Shown piece by piece: positions 1 to 7,576 of a DNA stretch of 14,871 bases. Below the pieces are notes generated by a model. It was not told the DNA's origin. It saw nothing but the letters and a program-made list of their open reading frames with translations, and made no database searches. Positions within the stretch are counted from its first letter, which is position 1; the number at the start of each line of letters is the position of its first letter. The DNA lies in the NCBI GenBank assembly GCA_026706425.1, contig JAPOYW010000171.1:1-14871 (forward strand), in the 5' to 3' direction. The translations under genes and the position numbers were made by a program. This DNA is from Gammaproteobacteria bacterium (GTDB lineage: Bacteria > Pseudomonadota > Gammaproteobacteria > Pseudomonadales > Azotimanducaceae).

Positions 1-2254
1 CGTCCCGGTACAGGACCAGGAAGTCGCGCAGGTACGCCTGCGCGGCATCGGGGTTCGACGCGCGCTGTTCCAAGGCGGACCAGACGGCCAGGCAGCGCAT
101 CAGCAGCCGTTTGAGACCCCAGCCGTGCGCCGAGACCCGCACGCTGGCCGCCAGACGGCGCGCGGCGTCGATCTCGCCGACGGCGCCGAGCCAGGCGATG
201 CGCGCACAGGCCACAGCCTCGAATTCCCGCCAGGATTGCCGGGTGAGGTCCAGCACGCCTGCGGTGGATTCCGGCAAAGCCGCGTCGAGCCAGGTCCGGC
301 GGGCGGCTTCGGGATCGTCCGCGCGGACCAGCCAGAACGCGCGTTGCGCGGCGAGTAGGCGTTTCAGGCGCGGCAGATCCTGCCGCTCCGCCCAGTCGAG
401 AGACGCCGCGACGGTCTCCACGGCCGTCCCGGGGCCGCCCGTTTCGAACGCCATCTCCGCCCGGTTGCCGTGGTCGCCGGCCTGGATGTCGAACCAGCCG
501 GCCACCCAACGCGAGGCCTCCCGGGGCACCCTCCGATCCGCCCCGATGTGCTCGCCCCGGTTTCGCTCGATGTCGAGTTCCAGGGCGAGGGTGTCGGCCA
601 TCTCGCCGAGCCCGCTCCGGGCGAATGCCTTTGCCGCCTCGGTCGGCCTGCCCTGGGCCATCGCGGCGATGCCTTCGTTCAGATCGACCGTGGCGACGCC
701 GAAATCGGCCCCGGCAAGCCGGTAGAAGTCCCGGGCCATCGCTCCCCGCCGGCGGCTGAGTTCGAATCTTCCCCACTGGCAGTCCTTCACCATCAGAATC
801 GCGTGCATCACGCCGCGATTCGCGGACGGCGCTCGGTCGTCGTCGCCGCGGCGCATCACCGAGGTCACGCAAGGGGCCAAGTGATCATAGTCGACGAGCG
901 GACACGAAAACGCGGTCCAAAGCGCTTCCACGATGTCCAGTTCGGTACGCAGCGTCCGGTTTTCCGCGGTCCGCTGCCCCGCCATGGTCGCCTTGGCCCA
1001 CCTGCGATAGCTCTCGAGAAGCGACCGGGACTCCGCCAGGCGGCCTTGGAGAAGGAAGGCGACGATGCGCAACGACGCCAGGCCGGGCGCGCGCTCGACG
1101 GCTTCGGCGGTCAGATGGCGGCAGATGTCGAGAAAGGGGGTGACGCCTCCCGCAAGGAGCACCATCAGGCCATCCTCGAGGATCCGTTCGCAAAGGGCGT
1201 AGTCGCCCGCCCGTACGGCGTGCGCCACAGCATCGACCGTCGGTCCGTTCCGGTCCGCGATCGCCTCGGCCAACCGACGGTGCGTCCGGCGGTCGCGATC
1301 GGCGTCGTCCGGGGAGCGCGTGCGCAGGATCCTGCGGACCACGGGATGCAGAGTCCGAACGCCGCCGTCCGAATCGAGCGGTCGAATCAACGTCCCGAGC
1401 ACCGTGGAGACATCCTCCCAGCACCTGGCATGTTCGTCGGGAAACGCCGCCGCCAGCACGCCGAGGTCGATCCGATCGACCAGAGCGAGGCTCGCGAGAT
1501 ATTCGCGGCTCGGTTTCGAGAGACCGCGCACAAGCCGGATCGCCAGATGTTCGCCCAACGTGGTCCCGTACCGCGACAGGGACGGCTCGTCGAGCCCGGC
1601 GCCGCGACGCAGGCTGCGGACGATGCCCACCGCGGCCGGCCAGCCCTGCGTCGTGCGGGAAATCGAGGTCAGATCCCGGCGCGGCACGTCCCGGCCGAGG
1701 TAGCGCGCGATCTCGGCGTCGAGAAAGCGCAGGTCCTCGGCGCCGAACAACCTGCCCTGACCATTGATGATCGGCGTGGCGGTATCGAGACCGTGCGGAT
1801 TCGTACGCATCGCCATGGCGATGTGCAGGTTGGGCGGACCGTGGCGGAGCAGGGAGTCGACCGCCGCCGCATCCGGCGGGCGAAGCAGCTCGACATCGTC
1901 CAATGCGAGCACGACAGGTTCCCCGATGGTCGCCCTCGGCGGCGGGTCGCTGTCGGGAGGGGTCCGCAGTGCCAGATTGCGCCGAAGGGCCGCAAGGTCG
2001 CGCGAGAACGTTTCGCCCTCGGGGTCTTTGCCGCACGCGAGCCAGAAGACCGCAGCGCCGCCGTCCCGCGCGGCATGGCAGGCTTCGATCAAAAGCGCGG
2101 TCTTGCCGAACCCGCACGGCGCCCGGAGAACCGTCAGGCGCACGGCCAGGAGCTGCATGCTCGCGTCGAACCGAGGACGATGAAGATAGTCTTTGATGCG
2201 AGAAGGAAGCCCGGCTCGCTCGACAAGGCCCGGATCAAACGCGTTGATTGCCAC
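1..2254 (-). CDS. MalT-like LuxR-family ATP-dependent transcriptional regulator (partial, C-terminus outside window)
   Basis: The minus-strand frame stays open from an in-frame TGA upstream of position 2290 to the window edge, giving 751 codons with no stop. Near the N-terminus it has a Walker A motif APCGFGKT (residues about 45-52) and a Walker B-like VVLALDD (about 114-120). Together these are typical of the STAND ATPase domain of MalT-type LuxR regulators, which bind ATP and an inducer and then activate transcription. The rest is alanine- and arginine-rich helical sequence, as expected for the TPR-like sensor region. The family is usually about 850-920 residues, so the missing part should hold the C-terminal LuxR helix-turn-helix. 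No ATG lies near the start. I chose GTG at 2254, preceded by a G-rich tract; an ATG 32 codons later (MQLLAV) is possible but would trim the usual lead-in to the P-loop. It is divergent from the glycosyltransferase at 2491. The effector is unknown. Confidence 0.85.
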   Translation of the reverse strand, partial: MAINAFDPGLVERAGLPSRIKDYLHRPRFDASMQLLAVRLTVLRAPCGFGKTALLIEACHAARDGGAAVFWLACGKDPEGETFSRDLAALRRNLALRTPPDSDPPPRATIGEPVVLALDDVELLRPPDAAAVDSLLRHGPPNLHIAMAMRTNPHGLDTATPIINGQGRLFGAEDLRFLDAEIARYLGRDVPRRDLTSISRTTQGWPAAVGIVRSLRRGAGLDEPSLSRYGTTLGEHLAIRLVRGLSKPSREYLASLALVDRIDLGVLAAAFPDEHARCWEDVSTVLGTLIRPLDSDGGVRTLHPVVRRILRTRSPDDADRDRRTHRRLAEAIADRNGPTVDAVAHAVRAGDYALCERILEDGLMVLLAGGVTPFLDICRHLTAEAVERAPGLASLRIVAFLLQGRLAESRSLLESYRRWAKATMAGQRTAENRTLRTELDIVEALWTAFSCPLVDYDHLAPCVTSVMRRGDDDRAPSANRGVMHAILMVKDCQWGRFELSRRRGAMARDFYRLAGADFGVATVDLNEGIAAMAQGRPTEAAKAFARSGLGEMADTLALELDIERNRGEHIGADRRVPREASRWVAGWFDIQAGDHGNRAEMAFETGGPGTAVETVAASLDWAERQDLPRLKRLLAAQRAFWLVRADDPEAARRTWLDAALPESTAGVLDLTRQSWREFEAVACARIAWLGAVGEIDAARRLAASVRVSAHGWGLKRLLMRCLAVWSALEQRASNPDAAQAYLRDFLVLYRD

Positions 2255-2490
2255 CTGCCCCCCCCCCCACCCGCTGCCGCTTGGATGCCGGAGGATCGAT
2301 CATTGCGCGAAAATGCCCTACACATACGGTAGAGCGCCCTACCCGCACAAGCCTAACCCATCCGTGCGCGTGTGTGCTACGGTCCCGTCGAGTTCAATCC
2401 AGAAAATCAACAGCCATCCAGGCTTGTCTTGCTGCGCCCCCGGCCCGGCGGGAATGGTTTGTCCAATTGAGTCCGAAGTCGTCCGCTGCC
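2255..2490. promoter_or_regulatory. Divergent intergenic region between regulator and GT87 gene
   Basis: These 236 bases separate two divergent genes and must hold both 5' control regions. Besides the C11 tract, the visible structure is a small inverted repeat, CTAC (2318-2321) and GTAG (2329-2332) separated by seven bases. It resembles in outline the dyads bound by LuxR/NarL-type helix-turn-helix proteins. No convincing -35/-10 pair was identified. The site is a candidate only. Confidence 0.3.
2258..2268 (-). repeat. G11 homopolymer tract just before the regulator start
   Basis: The plus strand shows 11 consecutive C residues, read as G11 on the minus strand, ending three bases (CAG) before the proposed GTG start at 2254. 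It sits where a ribosome-binding site belongs. A tract this long can slip in replication, which would change spacing to the start codon. Confidence 0.7.
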
Positions 2491-3699
2491 ATGCCGCCAC
2501 GCAGTCTGCTCTTCCGCAATCTCGGCATCCTGGCAAGCGCTACGCTTCTGGCGTTGTTCGGCGTTGTGACCTTCGACTATCTGCGGGCGTCCGAGGGCCT
2601 GATCGATGCGAGCGGACATGTGGTCGGCTGGGATTTCATGGTCTTCCACTCGAGCGGCGTCCTGGCGGAGCAGGGCCGGCTGGCCGATCTGTTCGATCAG
2701 GACCGGTTCCACGCCTCGACGGAGGAACTGTTCGCCCACGAACTTCCCCTCAAGCCCAGAATATGGCCATACCCTCCCCCGATGCTTCTGGTGACGGTGC
2801 CGTTCGGGCGGCTCCCGTACCTCTGGTCGCTGACGGCCTGGTCGGCGATTTTCCTGGCGGCGTATCTCATGGCAACGCGGAGGATCGTCCTGCTGGCCGC
2901 GCCGGCGACCATGGCGAACCTCCTCTTCGGCCAGACCGGTTTCCTGGTGGGTGCGCTCTTCTTCTGGGCGTTTCGGGTGCTCCGCCACCGTCCGGTTCTC
3001 GCCGGCATGCTGTTCGGAATGGTCGTCGTCAAACCGCATCTCGGCCTCATGGTTCCCCTCGCCTTGCTGGCGGCGCGCGCCTGGCGGGCGTTTCTGGGCG
3101 CCGCGCTGACCCTGGGCGCGCTGGCGCTGCTCAGCGGTCTGATGTTCGGCTGGGACGCCTGGCGCCTATGGATTCAGGAAGTGCTGTCGCACCAGGTCTC
3201 GGTTCTGCACATGGGCGAGGGCGGAGACATCCTGCTGTCGGTCTGGCAGGGCGCAACGTATCTTGGTGCGCCCGCAGGGGTGGCGTGGGCGGTGCAGGGG
3301 CTCGGGACGACGATCGCCGTCCTGGCGACGTGGTGGGCGTTCTCGCGCCTGCGTCGCGGATCGATCGCGCCGGCGCGGGCGTTTTCGATCCTGGTTCTGG
3401 CGACGTGCATGGCGACGCCCTACATCTTCAACTACGACTGGACGCTGCTCGCCCCGGTGGCCGTCTACGGCTTGGCCTGGTGGCGACGCAAGGACTGGAC
3501 GCGCACCGGCATGGGGCTGGCGGATGTCGCGGAGTGTTCCCTGTGGCTGGCGATCTGGATGCTGCCGGTGCTTTGGCTGTTGCCGTACCCGTTGGCCCCC
3601 AGCCTGGCAGCGGTCGCGGTGCCGGCGGCATTGGCACTCATGGTGCGCGGTGCGGCTCGGGAAGGCGGGAAACCGATGCCGGCTAGTTGCGCGGGCTAG
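2491..3699 (+). CDS. GT87-type (DUF2029) integral-membrane glycosyltransferase
   Basis: The product is about 402 residues with many hydrophobic segments, consistent with a GT-C fold enzyme that moves a sugar from a polyprenyl-phosphate donor to an acceptor on the outer face of the inner membrane. Family-like marks are GWDFMVFH near residue 46, with an acidic residue (D48) after the first membrane segment where GT-C enzymes keep their catalytic aspartate; WPYPPP at 92-97; GQTG at 147-150; and VVKPHLGL around 179-186, which matches the KPQ-type motif of DUF2029 proteins. The frame is open back to 2248, but that extension is low-complexity and overlaps the divergent promoter region, so I start at ATG 2491. 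A TTG at 2467 is an alternative, and no strong Shine-Dalgarno sequence supports either. It converges on the GT2 gene with only 22 bases between. The sugar and acceptor cannot be told from sequence. Confidence 0.75.
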   Translation: MPPRSLLFRNLGILASATLLALFGVVTFDYLRASEGLIDASGHVVGWDFMVFHSSGVLAEQGRLADLFDQDRFHASTEELFAHELPLKPRIWPYPPPMLLVTVPFGRLPYLWSLTAWSAIFLAAYLMATRRIVLLAAPATMANLLFGQTGFLVGALFFWAFRVLRHRPVLAGMLFGMVVVKPHLGLMVPLALLAARAWRAFLGAALTLGALALLSGLMFGWDAWRLWIQEVLSHQVSVLHMGEGGDILLSVWQGATYLGAPAGVAWAVQGLGTTIAVLATWWAFSRLRRGSIAPARAFSILVLATCMATPYIFNYDWTLLAPVAVYGLAWWRRKDWTRTGMGLADVAECSLWLAIWMLPVLWLLPYPLAPSLAAVAVPAALALMVRGAAREGGKPMPASCAG

Positions 3700-3721
3700 C
3701 CCTGCCCAAGGCGCGGATGGA

Positions 3722-4777
3722 TCACGGACCCGCGCCGCACTCTCCGCCGGACGCATGGCCGTCGCCGCGCAGCCGCATATGGATTGCGGACGCCGGTTGG
3801 CGGGCGATGTCGTGGCCGACGAAGCCGATCAGCATCTGCAGCCCGGAAAGCACGGGCAGCCCCGCGAGCATGACCGTTCCGGCCGTGGCCGGAACGGCGG
3901 ACCCGATCCACTGGTACAACCCGAACGACACCCCGAACGATACGGCGCACACGCCCGCCACCAGCAGCAGGGAGGCGACGCTGAAACCGCGCAGGAAGTA
4001 GCAGTAGAGCACGCGCTTGACGGTATTGCGAAACGACTTCCAAAGGAAGGGCGCCGCCTGGCGCAGGAGGCTGACCCCGCTCTTCTCGCTGCCGTAGACG
4101 GCCTCGATCGGCACCTCCACGACTTTCGCCATCAGGATCCCGGCCCGGAACAGCAGGTCCGTCTCGAAGAAGTAGCCCGAATCGATCTTCCGGAGCGGCA
4201 ACCGGGTCGCCACCTTGCGGTGAATCGCCAGAAAGCCGTTGGCGGGATCGAAGAGGTCCCAGTAGCCCGTCGAGAGCTTCGCCGCGAACGAGAGGACCAC
4301 GTTGGCGAGCAGACGGCCGGGCGGCATGGACCGCACCGTCTCGATGTCGTAGAACCGGTTGCCCTTCACCATGTCGGCATCGCCCTCGGCGATGGGCCGG
4401 ACGATCTCGGGAATCCACTCGGGGTAGTGCTGTCCGTCGCCGTCGAGCTTGACGATGATGTCCGAGCCTTCGGCAAGCGCGCGTCGGAAACCGACGACCA
4501 TGGCGCCGCCGACCCCGAGCGTCCGGGGGTTTCTGATCACCCGGACTCGCGGATCGTCGACGCGGCGCCGCACCAGGTCGCCGGTGCGCTCCGGGCAGCA
4601 GTCGTCCACCACGATCACGAGGGCGACGGCGTCGTCCACCCGGGCAATGACGTCGAGGATGAAGCGGCTGACCGAATGGGCCGGAATCACCACGGCGACC
4701 TTCGGCCTCGCTTCGTCCCGGCTGCCGGTTCCGTTGCCTTCTGTTCCGTCGTTGGCCACACCCGGATTCTGGCACAC
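3722..4777 (-). CDS. GT2 polyprenyl-phosphate glycosyltransferase (dolichyl-phosphate mannose synthase-like)
   Basis: A 351-residue protein with the GT-A fold signature of family GT2: VVIPAHS at 29-35, VVDDC near 57-60, GVGGAMVVGF at 88-97 and the metal/nucleotide-binding DGDGQ at 112-116. DPANGF at 178-183 is also typical of this group. Two hydrophobic segments close the protein (about 260-290 and 298-320), the layout of membrane-anchored synthases that transfer a sugar from a nucleotide donor to polyprenyl phosphate. The start is GTG at 4777; a second GTG at 4759 is equally possible because the first residues are not conserved. The neighbouring convergent GT87 enzyme is of a class that uses such lipid-linked sugars, so the two may act in sequence in envelope glycan or glycoprotein synthesis. 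That link is inferred. Confidence 0.85.
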   Translation of the reverse strand: MCQNPGVANDGTEGNGTGSRDEARPKVAVVIPAHSVSRFILDVIARVDDAVALVIVVDDCCPERTGDLVRRRVDDPRVRVIRNPRTLGVGGAMVVGFRRALAEGSDIIVKLDGDGQHYPEWIPEIVRPIAEGDADMVKGNRFYDIETVRSMPPGRLLANVVLSFAAKLSTGYWDLFDPANGFLAIHRKVATRLPLRKIDSGYFFETDLLFRAGILMAKVVEVPIEAVYGSEKSGVSLLRQAAPFLWKSFRNTVKRVLYCYFLRGFSVASLLLVAGVCAVSFGVSFGLYQWIGSAVPATAGTVMLAGLPVLSGLQMLIGFVGHDIARQPASAIHMRLRGDGHASGGECGAGP

Positions 4778-5114
4778 GCCGCGCGTCGAGGCTCGTTGGC
4801 GCGAACCGTCGGCGCATTCCGACGATGAACGCCGATTCCGCGGGACTACGTAGCAGGACTACGTAAAAGGGTAGGCCGGGGGTGGGCGGCCGGCTGCTTG
4901 GCCGCTGCGCGTTTTTCGCCGCGACTGCCGCCTTTTCGCAGTGCGCTGCGACTGCCCCGTGGCCTAGGGTGAACGGTCGGTGGTTGCCCGCCAGCGCTCG
5001 ACGCGCACAGCGGAAAACGACCTGCCGACCGATCGCGCTCCTTGAGTCGAGTTGGCCGAGGGGCGGGGGGAATGAAGCAACGCCAACAAGATCAACCAAC
5101 AGGACTACTGAACC
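4778..5114. promoter_or_regulatory. Intergenic control region ahead of the five-gene run
   Basis: This 337-base gap separates the minus-strand GT2 gene from the plus-strand run. It contains the two ACTACGTA boxes described separately, a small dyad CGCAG/CTGCG at about 4938-4951, and the repeated string GCGACTGCC on either side of it. AGGA at 5101-5104 lies ten bases before the ATG at 5115 and is the likely ribosome-binding site. An open frame starting at 4882 runs into the downstream gene in another phase and is not considered real. No credible sigma-70 hexamer pair was picked out. Confidence 0.4.
4844..4865 (+). promoter_or_regulatory. Tandem ACTACGTA boxes, candidate operator
   Basis: The string GGACTACGTA occurs twice. 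The palindromic core TACGTA lies at 4847-4852 and 4860-4865, 13 bases apart, close to but longer than one helical turn. Short palindromes of this kind are the usual targets of dimeric LuxR/NarL-type helix-turn-helix regulators. The site lies about 250 bases before the first gene of the run and about 70 bases before the GT2 start, so it could serve either. The protein that binds is unknown. Confidence 0.4.
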
Positions 5115-6149
5115 ATGTTCGCAACAATTGACACCCGACGCATGGCGGTGGCCGACAACAAGAACAATCGAGCTGCCGCTCGTCCGCCGTTCGACTCGGC
5201 GATTCGTACGCTTTTGTGTTGTTTCGCGCTGCTCGGGGTGGGCGCCCACGCGGTCGAGGCCGATCGCAGCTGGGTCGACGCGATCGGCGACTGGCTCGGC
5301 GACTCGAACGAGAAGGTGACGCCGAGCCACGTATTCCGGGCGACGCTGGACCTGATCGGCGAGATCCGGATCCTGCGCGAGGAACTCGGCGCCGACGACT
5401 ATCCTCCGGAAGCCGAACGGCAGGAGGATCGGGCGCCGGTACACGTCTACGCGAAGACGCTGGAGGTGATGTCGAAGGTCGCCCGTGCGCAGCGCCGCCT
5501 CGGCATGGAGGCGGCGGAGGTGGGCCAGATCCCCATCAAGGTGGTCGAACCCAGGGACGTGCTCGGCAGCGTCGCCGGGGTTCTTGCCGAGTTGCGCAAG
5601 ATCAAGGCGCAGATGGTCATCGAACGGGAAATCGACCCGGCGCCGTTCGCCGGCGGCAAGACGCCGTCGCTGGTGTACAAGAACCTGGCCGACGCGTCCT
5701 TCCTGCTCGACGGGCTGGCCGGTCGCCCGCTGACGCCGAACGACGTCTACCTGAACACCCTCTACATCCTCGACGAGCTGGAACTGATCGCCGCCAAGCT
5801 GCGCGCGCGCCTGTCCCTCGACGCGCCGGCGGTCGAAGGCCGCAAGATGCCGAAGGACGTCGCCCAGCAGGTCTTGAGGGCCAGCTACAAGATGGTCAAC
5901 CTGCAGACCCGCCTGGGAATGGACGCATCGAGCGTGCCGAACCTGACGCTGGTACGCGTCACGCCGTCGGAAGTGTACGATGCCACCAACATGCTGCTCG
6001 CCGAACTGACGCGGATCAAGCACCATTTGGACATCAACGTTCCGCGCCAGAACCGGCCCGATCCCAGGAACAAGGCGCCGACCGACGTGTTCGGCCAGGT
6101 CCTGCTCATCATCGAGAACCTGGACAGGATGGCGCAATCGGCCGCCTAG
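5115..6149 (+). CDS. Exported helical-repeat protein A (eight ~38-residue units), function unknown
   Basis: A 344-residue protein of no family I recognise. After a basic, unusually long N-terminal stretch comes a hydrophobic segment (about 31-46) ending AHA, so it is probably secreted to the periplasm. Residues 69-344 divide into eight units: 69-106, 107-144, 145-182, a short one at 183-206, 207-245, 246-282, 283-321 and a final half unit 322-344. Most open with T/A-P-x-x-V-Y/F, followed by a helix with leucine and isoleucine spacing and ending near R-L-G-M/I. This predicts an all-helical solenoid or stacked bundle, suited to protein or ligand binding rather than catalysis. Start ATG with AGGA ten bases upstream. 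It is first in a run with a porin, a paralog (7577-8653), Amt and a CsgG-like protein, which points to an envelope role. Confidence 0.8.
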   Translation: MFATIDTRRMAVADNKNNRAAARPPFDSAIRTLLCCFALLGVGAHAVEADRSWVDAIGDWLGDSNEKVTPSHVFRATLDLIGEIRILREELGADDYPPEAERQEDRAPVHVYAKTLEVMSKVARAQRRLGMEAAEVGQIPIKVVEPRDVLGSVAGVLAELRKIKAQMVIEREIDPAPFAGGKTPSLVYKNLADASFLLDGLAGRPLTPNDVYLNTLYILDELELIAAKLRARLSLDAPAVEGRKMPKDVAQQVLRASYKMVNLQTRLGMDASSVPNLTLVRVTPSEVYDATNMLLAELTRIKHHLDINVPRQNRPDPRNKAPTDVFGQVLLIIENLDRMAQSAA

Positions 6150-6173
6150 CGGCGACGGCAACAGGGGACAACC

Positions 6174-7433
6174 GTGAATACTCGTCTCATCACTGCGGCT
6201 TGTGTGGCCGCGCTCGGGTTTTGGGGTGCCGTGGCCGTGCCCGCATTCGGGGGATTCAAGGAAGCGGCCAAGGAAACCAAGCCCACGGTCGGCGTGCGCT
6301 ACCGGTTCGAGGCCGTCGAGCAGACCGGCGTCGAGGAACGGGCCGGCGCGTCGACCGCCCGGGTTCGGTTCGGCTGGGTCATGGCGGCGGCGTCCGAAGG
6401 GTTCTCGGTCGGCGTGCAGGCGGACTACGTCGCCAAGCTCGGCCCCGAGGAGTACAACTCCACCGACAACGGCCGCACCGAGTTCCCCGTGGTCGCCGAC
6501 CCCACCGGCTTCGACCTGAACCAGGCGTTCCTGCGCTATCGCAAGGGTCAGCTCACCGTCACCGCCGGCCGCCAGCGAATCGCGCACGCGGGGCAGCACT
6601 TCGTCGGCTTCAAGGCGTGGCGGCAGAACGAACAGAGCTTCGACGCGCTGCGGATGCAGGCGTCGGACGAACGAATGAGTCTGGACTACGCCTACGTGGC
6701 TCGGGTGAACCGCATATTCGGGCCCGGCGACGGCGCCCAGCCCGGCGCCTGGTCGAGCGACTCGCACCTGCTCCGGGCCTCGTGGACGCCAACCGACGGA
6801 CACAGCATTGGCGCGTTCAACTACCTGCTCGACTTCGAGAACGACAACGGACCGGCCAACTCCAATGCCACTTTCGGGGTGGACTACACCGCCGCCGTCG
6901 GTTCCCTGGGCCTGGCCGCCTCGGTTGGCCGGCAGCGCGACTGGGGCGATCAGCCGGTTCCGTACGACGTGCCCTACTACGCCGTCGAAACACGATGGAC
7001 TCCCGCCGGGGCGAAGTTCGCGCTGGGCTGGGAAGTGCTCGGCAGCGACAACGGCGTGGCGACGGTGCAGACGCCGATCGGTGCGGAGCACATCTACCGG
7101 GGCTGGACCGGCGTGGCGACGGTGCAGACGCCGATCGGTGCGGAGCACATCTACCGGGGCTGGACCGACAAGTTCGCCGCCGTGAAACCGGCAAACGGTC
7201 TCGAGGACACCTACGTCTCGGCCTCCGGCAAGGTGGGCCCGTTGACCCTCGCGGCGACCGTGCACGCCTACCGCTCGCGGCGGGGCGGCTTCGACTACGG
7301 CACCGAGGCAGGCATCTCGGCGGCGTATGCCCGGGAGCGTCTGAGCCTCCTGTTGAAGCTCGCGCGCTACGAGGCCGAGCAACATGCGACCGACACCACC
7401 AAGGCGTGGTTCATGCTCGGCTACTCGCTGTAG
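6174..7433 (+). CDS. Alginate-export-family outer-membrane porin
   Basis: A 419-residue protein beginning with GTG (AGGGGAC six to twelve bases upstream) and a signal peptide of about 22-26 residues ending near VPAFG. The body alternates short hydrophobic and polar strands as in an outer-membrane beta-barrel. Recognisable family marks are GRQRI followed by FVGFKAWRQNEQSFDA (about residues 135-161) and the late segment QTPIGAEHIYRGWTDKF with NGLEDTYV. They match the pattern (GRQ.., W.QN.QSFD, QTPL.T.H.F.GWADKF) I know from proteins annotated as alginate export family. Many of these sit near unrelated transporters and probably pass small or anionic solutes, so the name need not mean alginate. 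A perfect 19-residue tandem duplication lies at residues 294-331. It lies 24 bases after protein A and is likely co-transcribed with it. Confidence 0.82.
   Translation: MNTRLITAACVAALGFWGAVAVPAFGGFKEAAKETKPTVGVRYRFEAVEQTGVEERAGASTARVRFGWVMAAASEGFSVGVQADYVAKLGPEEYNSTDNGRTEFPVVADPTGFDLNQAFLRYRKGQLTVTAGRQRIAHAGQHFVGFKAWRQNEQSFDALRMQASDERMSLDYAYVARVNRIFGPGDGAQPGAWSSDSHLLRASWTPTDGHSIGAFNYLLDFENDNGPANSNATFGVDYTAAVGSLGLAASVGRQRDWGDQPVPYDVPYYAVETRWTPAGAKFALGWEVLGSDNGVATVQTPIGAEHIYRGWTGVATVQTPIGAEHIYRGWTDKFAAVKPANGLEDTYVSASGKVGPLTLAATVHAYRSRRGGFDYGTEAGISAAYARERLSLLLKLARYEAEQHATDTTKAWFMLGYSL
7053..7166 (+). repeat. Perfect 57-bp in-frame tandem duplication inside the porin gene
   Basis: Positions 7053-7109 and 7110-7166 are identical over all 57 bases and encode the same 19 residues (GVATVQTPIGAEHIYRGWT) twice. 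The unit is a multiple of three, so the frame is kept. Only one copy of this segment is expected in the family, and no third-position divergence has built up, so the event is recent or an assembly error. Confidence 0.95.
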
Positions 7434-7470
7434 CAACCTCGAAGACAGGTCGCAGACGGAAGGAAGCCAA

Positions 7471-7531
7471 GCCCGGCCAGGGCTGACCGGGGTACCGGGC
7501 CGGGTTGCGCCGGGCGGAAAGCGGTTATCAT
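7471..7531 (+). promoter_or_regulatory. Hairpin and weak promoter-like hexamers between porin and protein B
   Basis: The 143-base gap after the porin holds an inverted repeat GCCCGG (7471-7476) and CCGGGC (7495-7500) with an 18-base loop and no following T-run, so it is not a standard intrinsic terminator. Further on, TTGCGC (7505-7510) and TATCAT (7526-7531) lie 15 bases apart, a short-spaced and weak sigma-70-like pair. The gap could allow separate control of protein B, amt and the last gene. Confidence 0.25.
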
Positions 7532-7576
7532 TGAGTTTTGTCGGCCGCACGCTACATGCGTGCAGGGGGTTTGTAG

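Noticed and set aside
470..2332. A 620-codon plus-strand open frame opposite the regulator.
   Set aside because: Its codons are exactly aligned with the regulator's codons, so it is the mirror of that gene; it has no family motifs, while the minus strand has Walker A and B.
2248..2490. An 81-residue N-terminal extension of the GT87 protein.
   Set aside because: It is proline- and arginine-rich without family likeness and would start inside the regulator's leader; ATG 2491 directly precedes the first membrane segment.
4882..5319. A 145-codon frame beginning in the intergenic region with a weakly hydrophobic start.
   Set aside because: It overlaps protein A by about 200 bases in another phase and has no ribosome-binding site or domain pattern.
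7471..7500. A GCCCGG/CCGGGC hairpin read as a terminator of the porin gene.
   Set aside because: The loop is 18 bases, the stem only six, and no T-run follows, so it does not meet the pattern of an intrinsic terminator.
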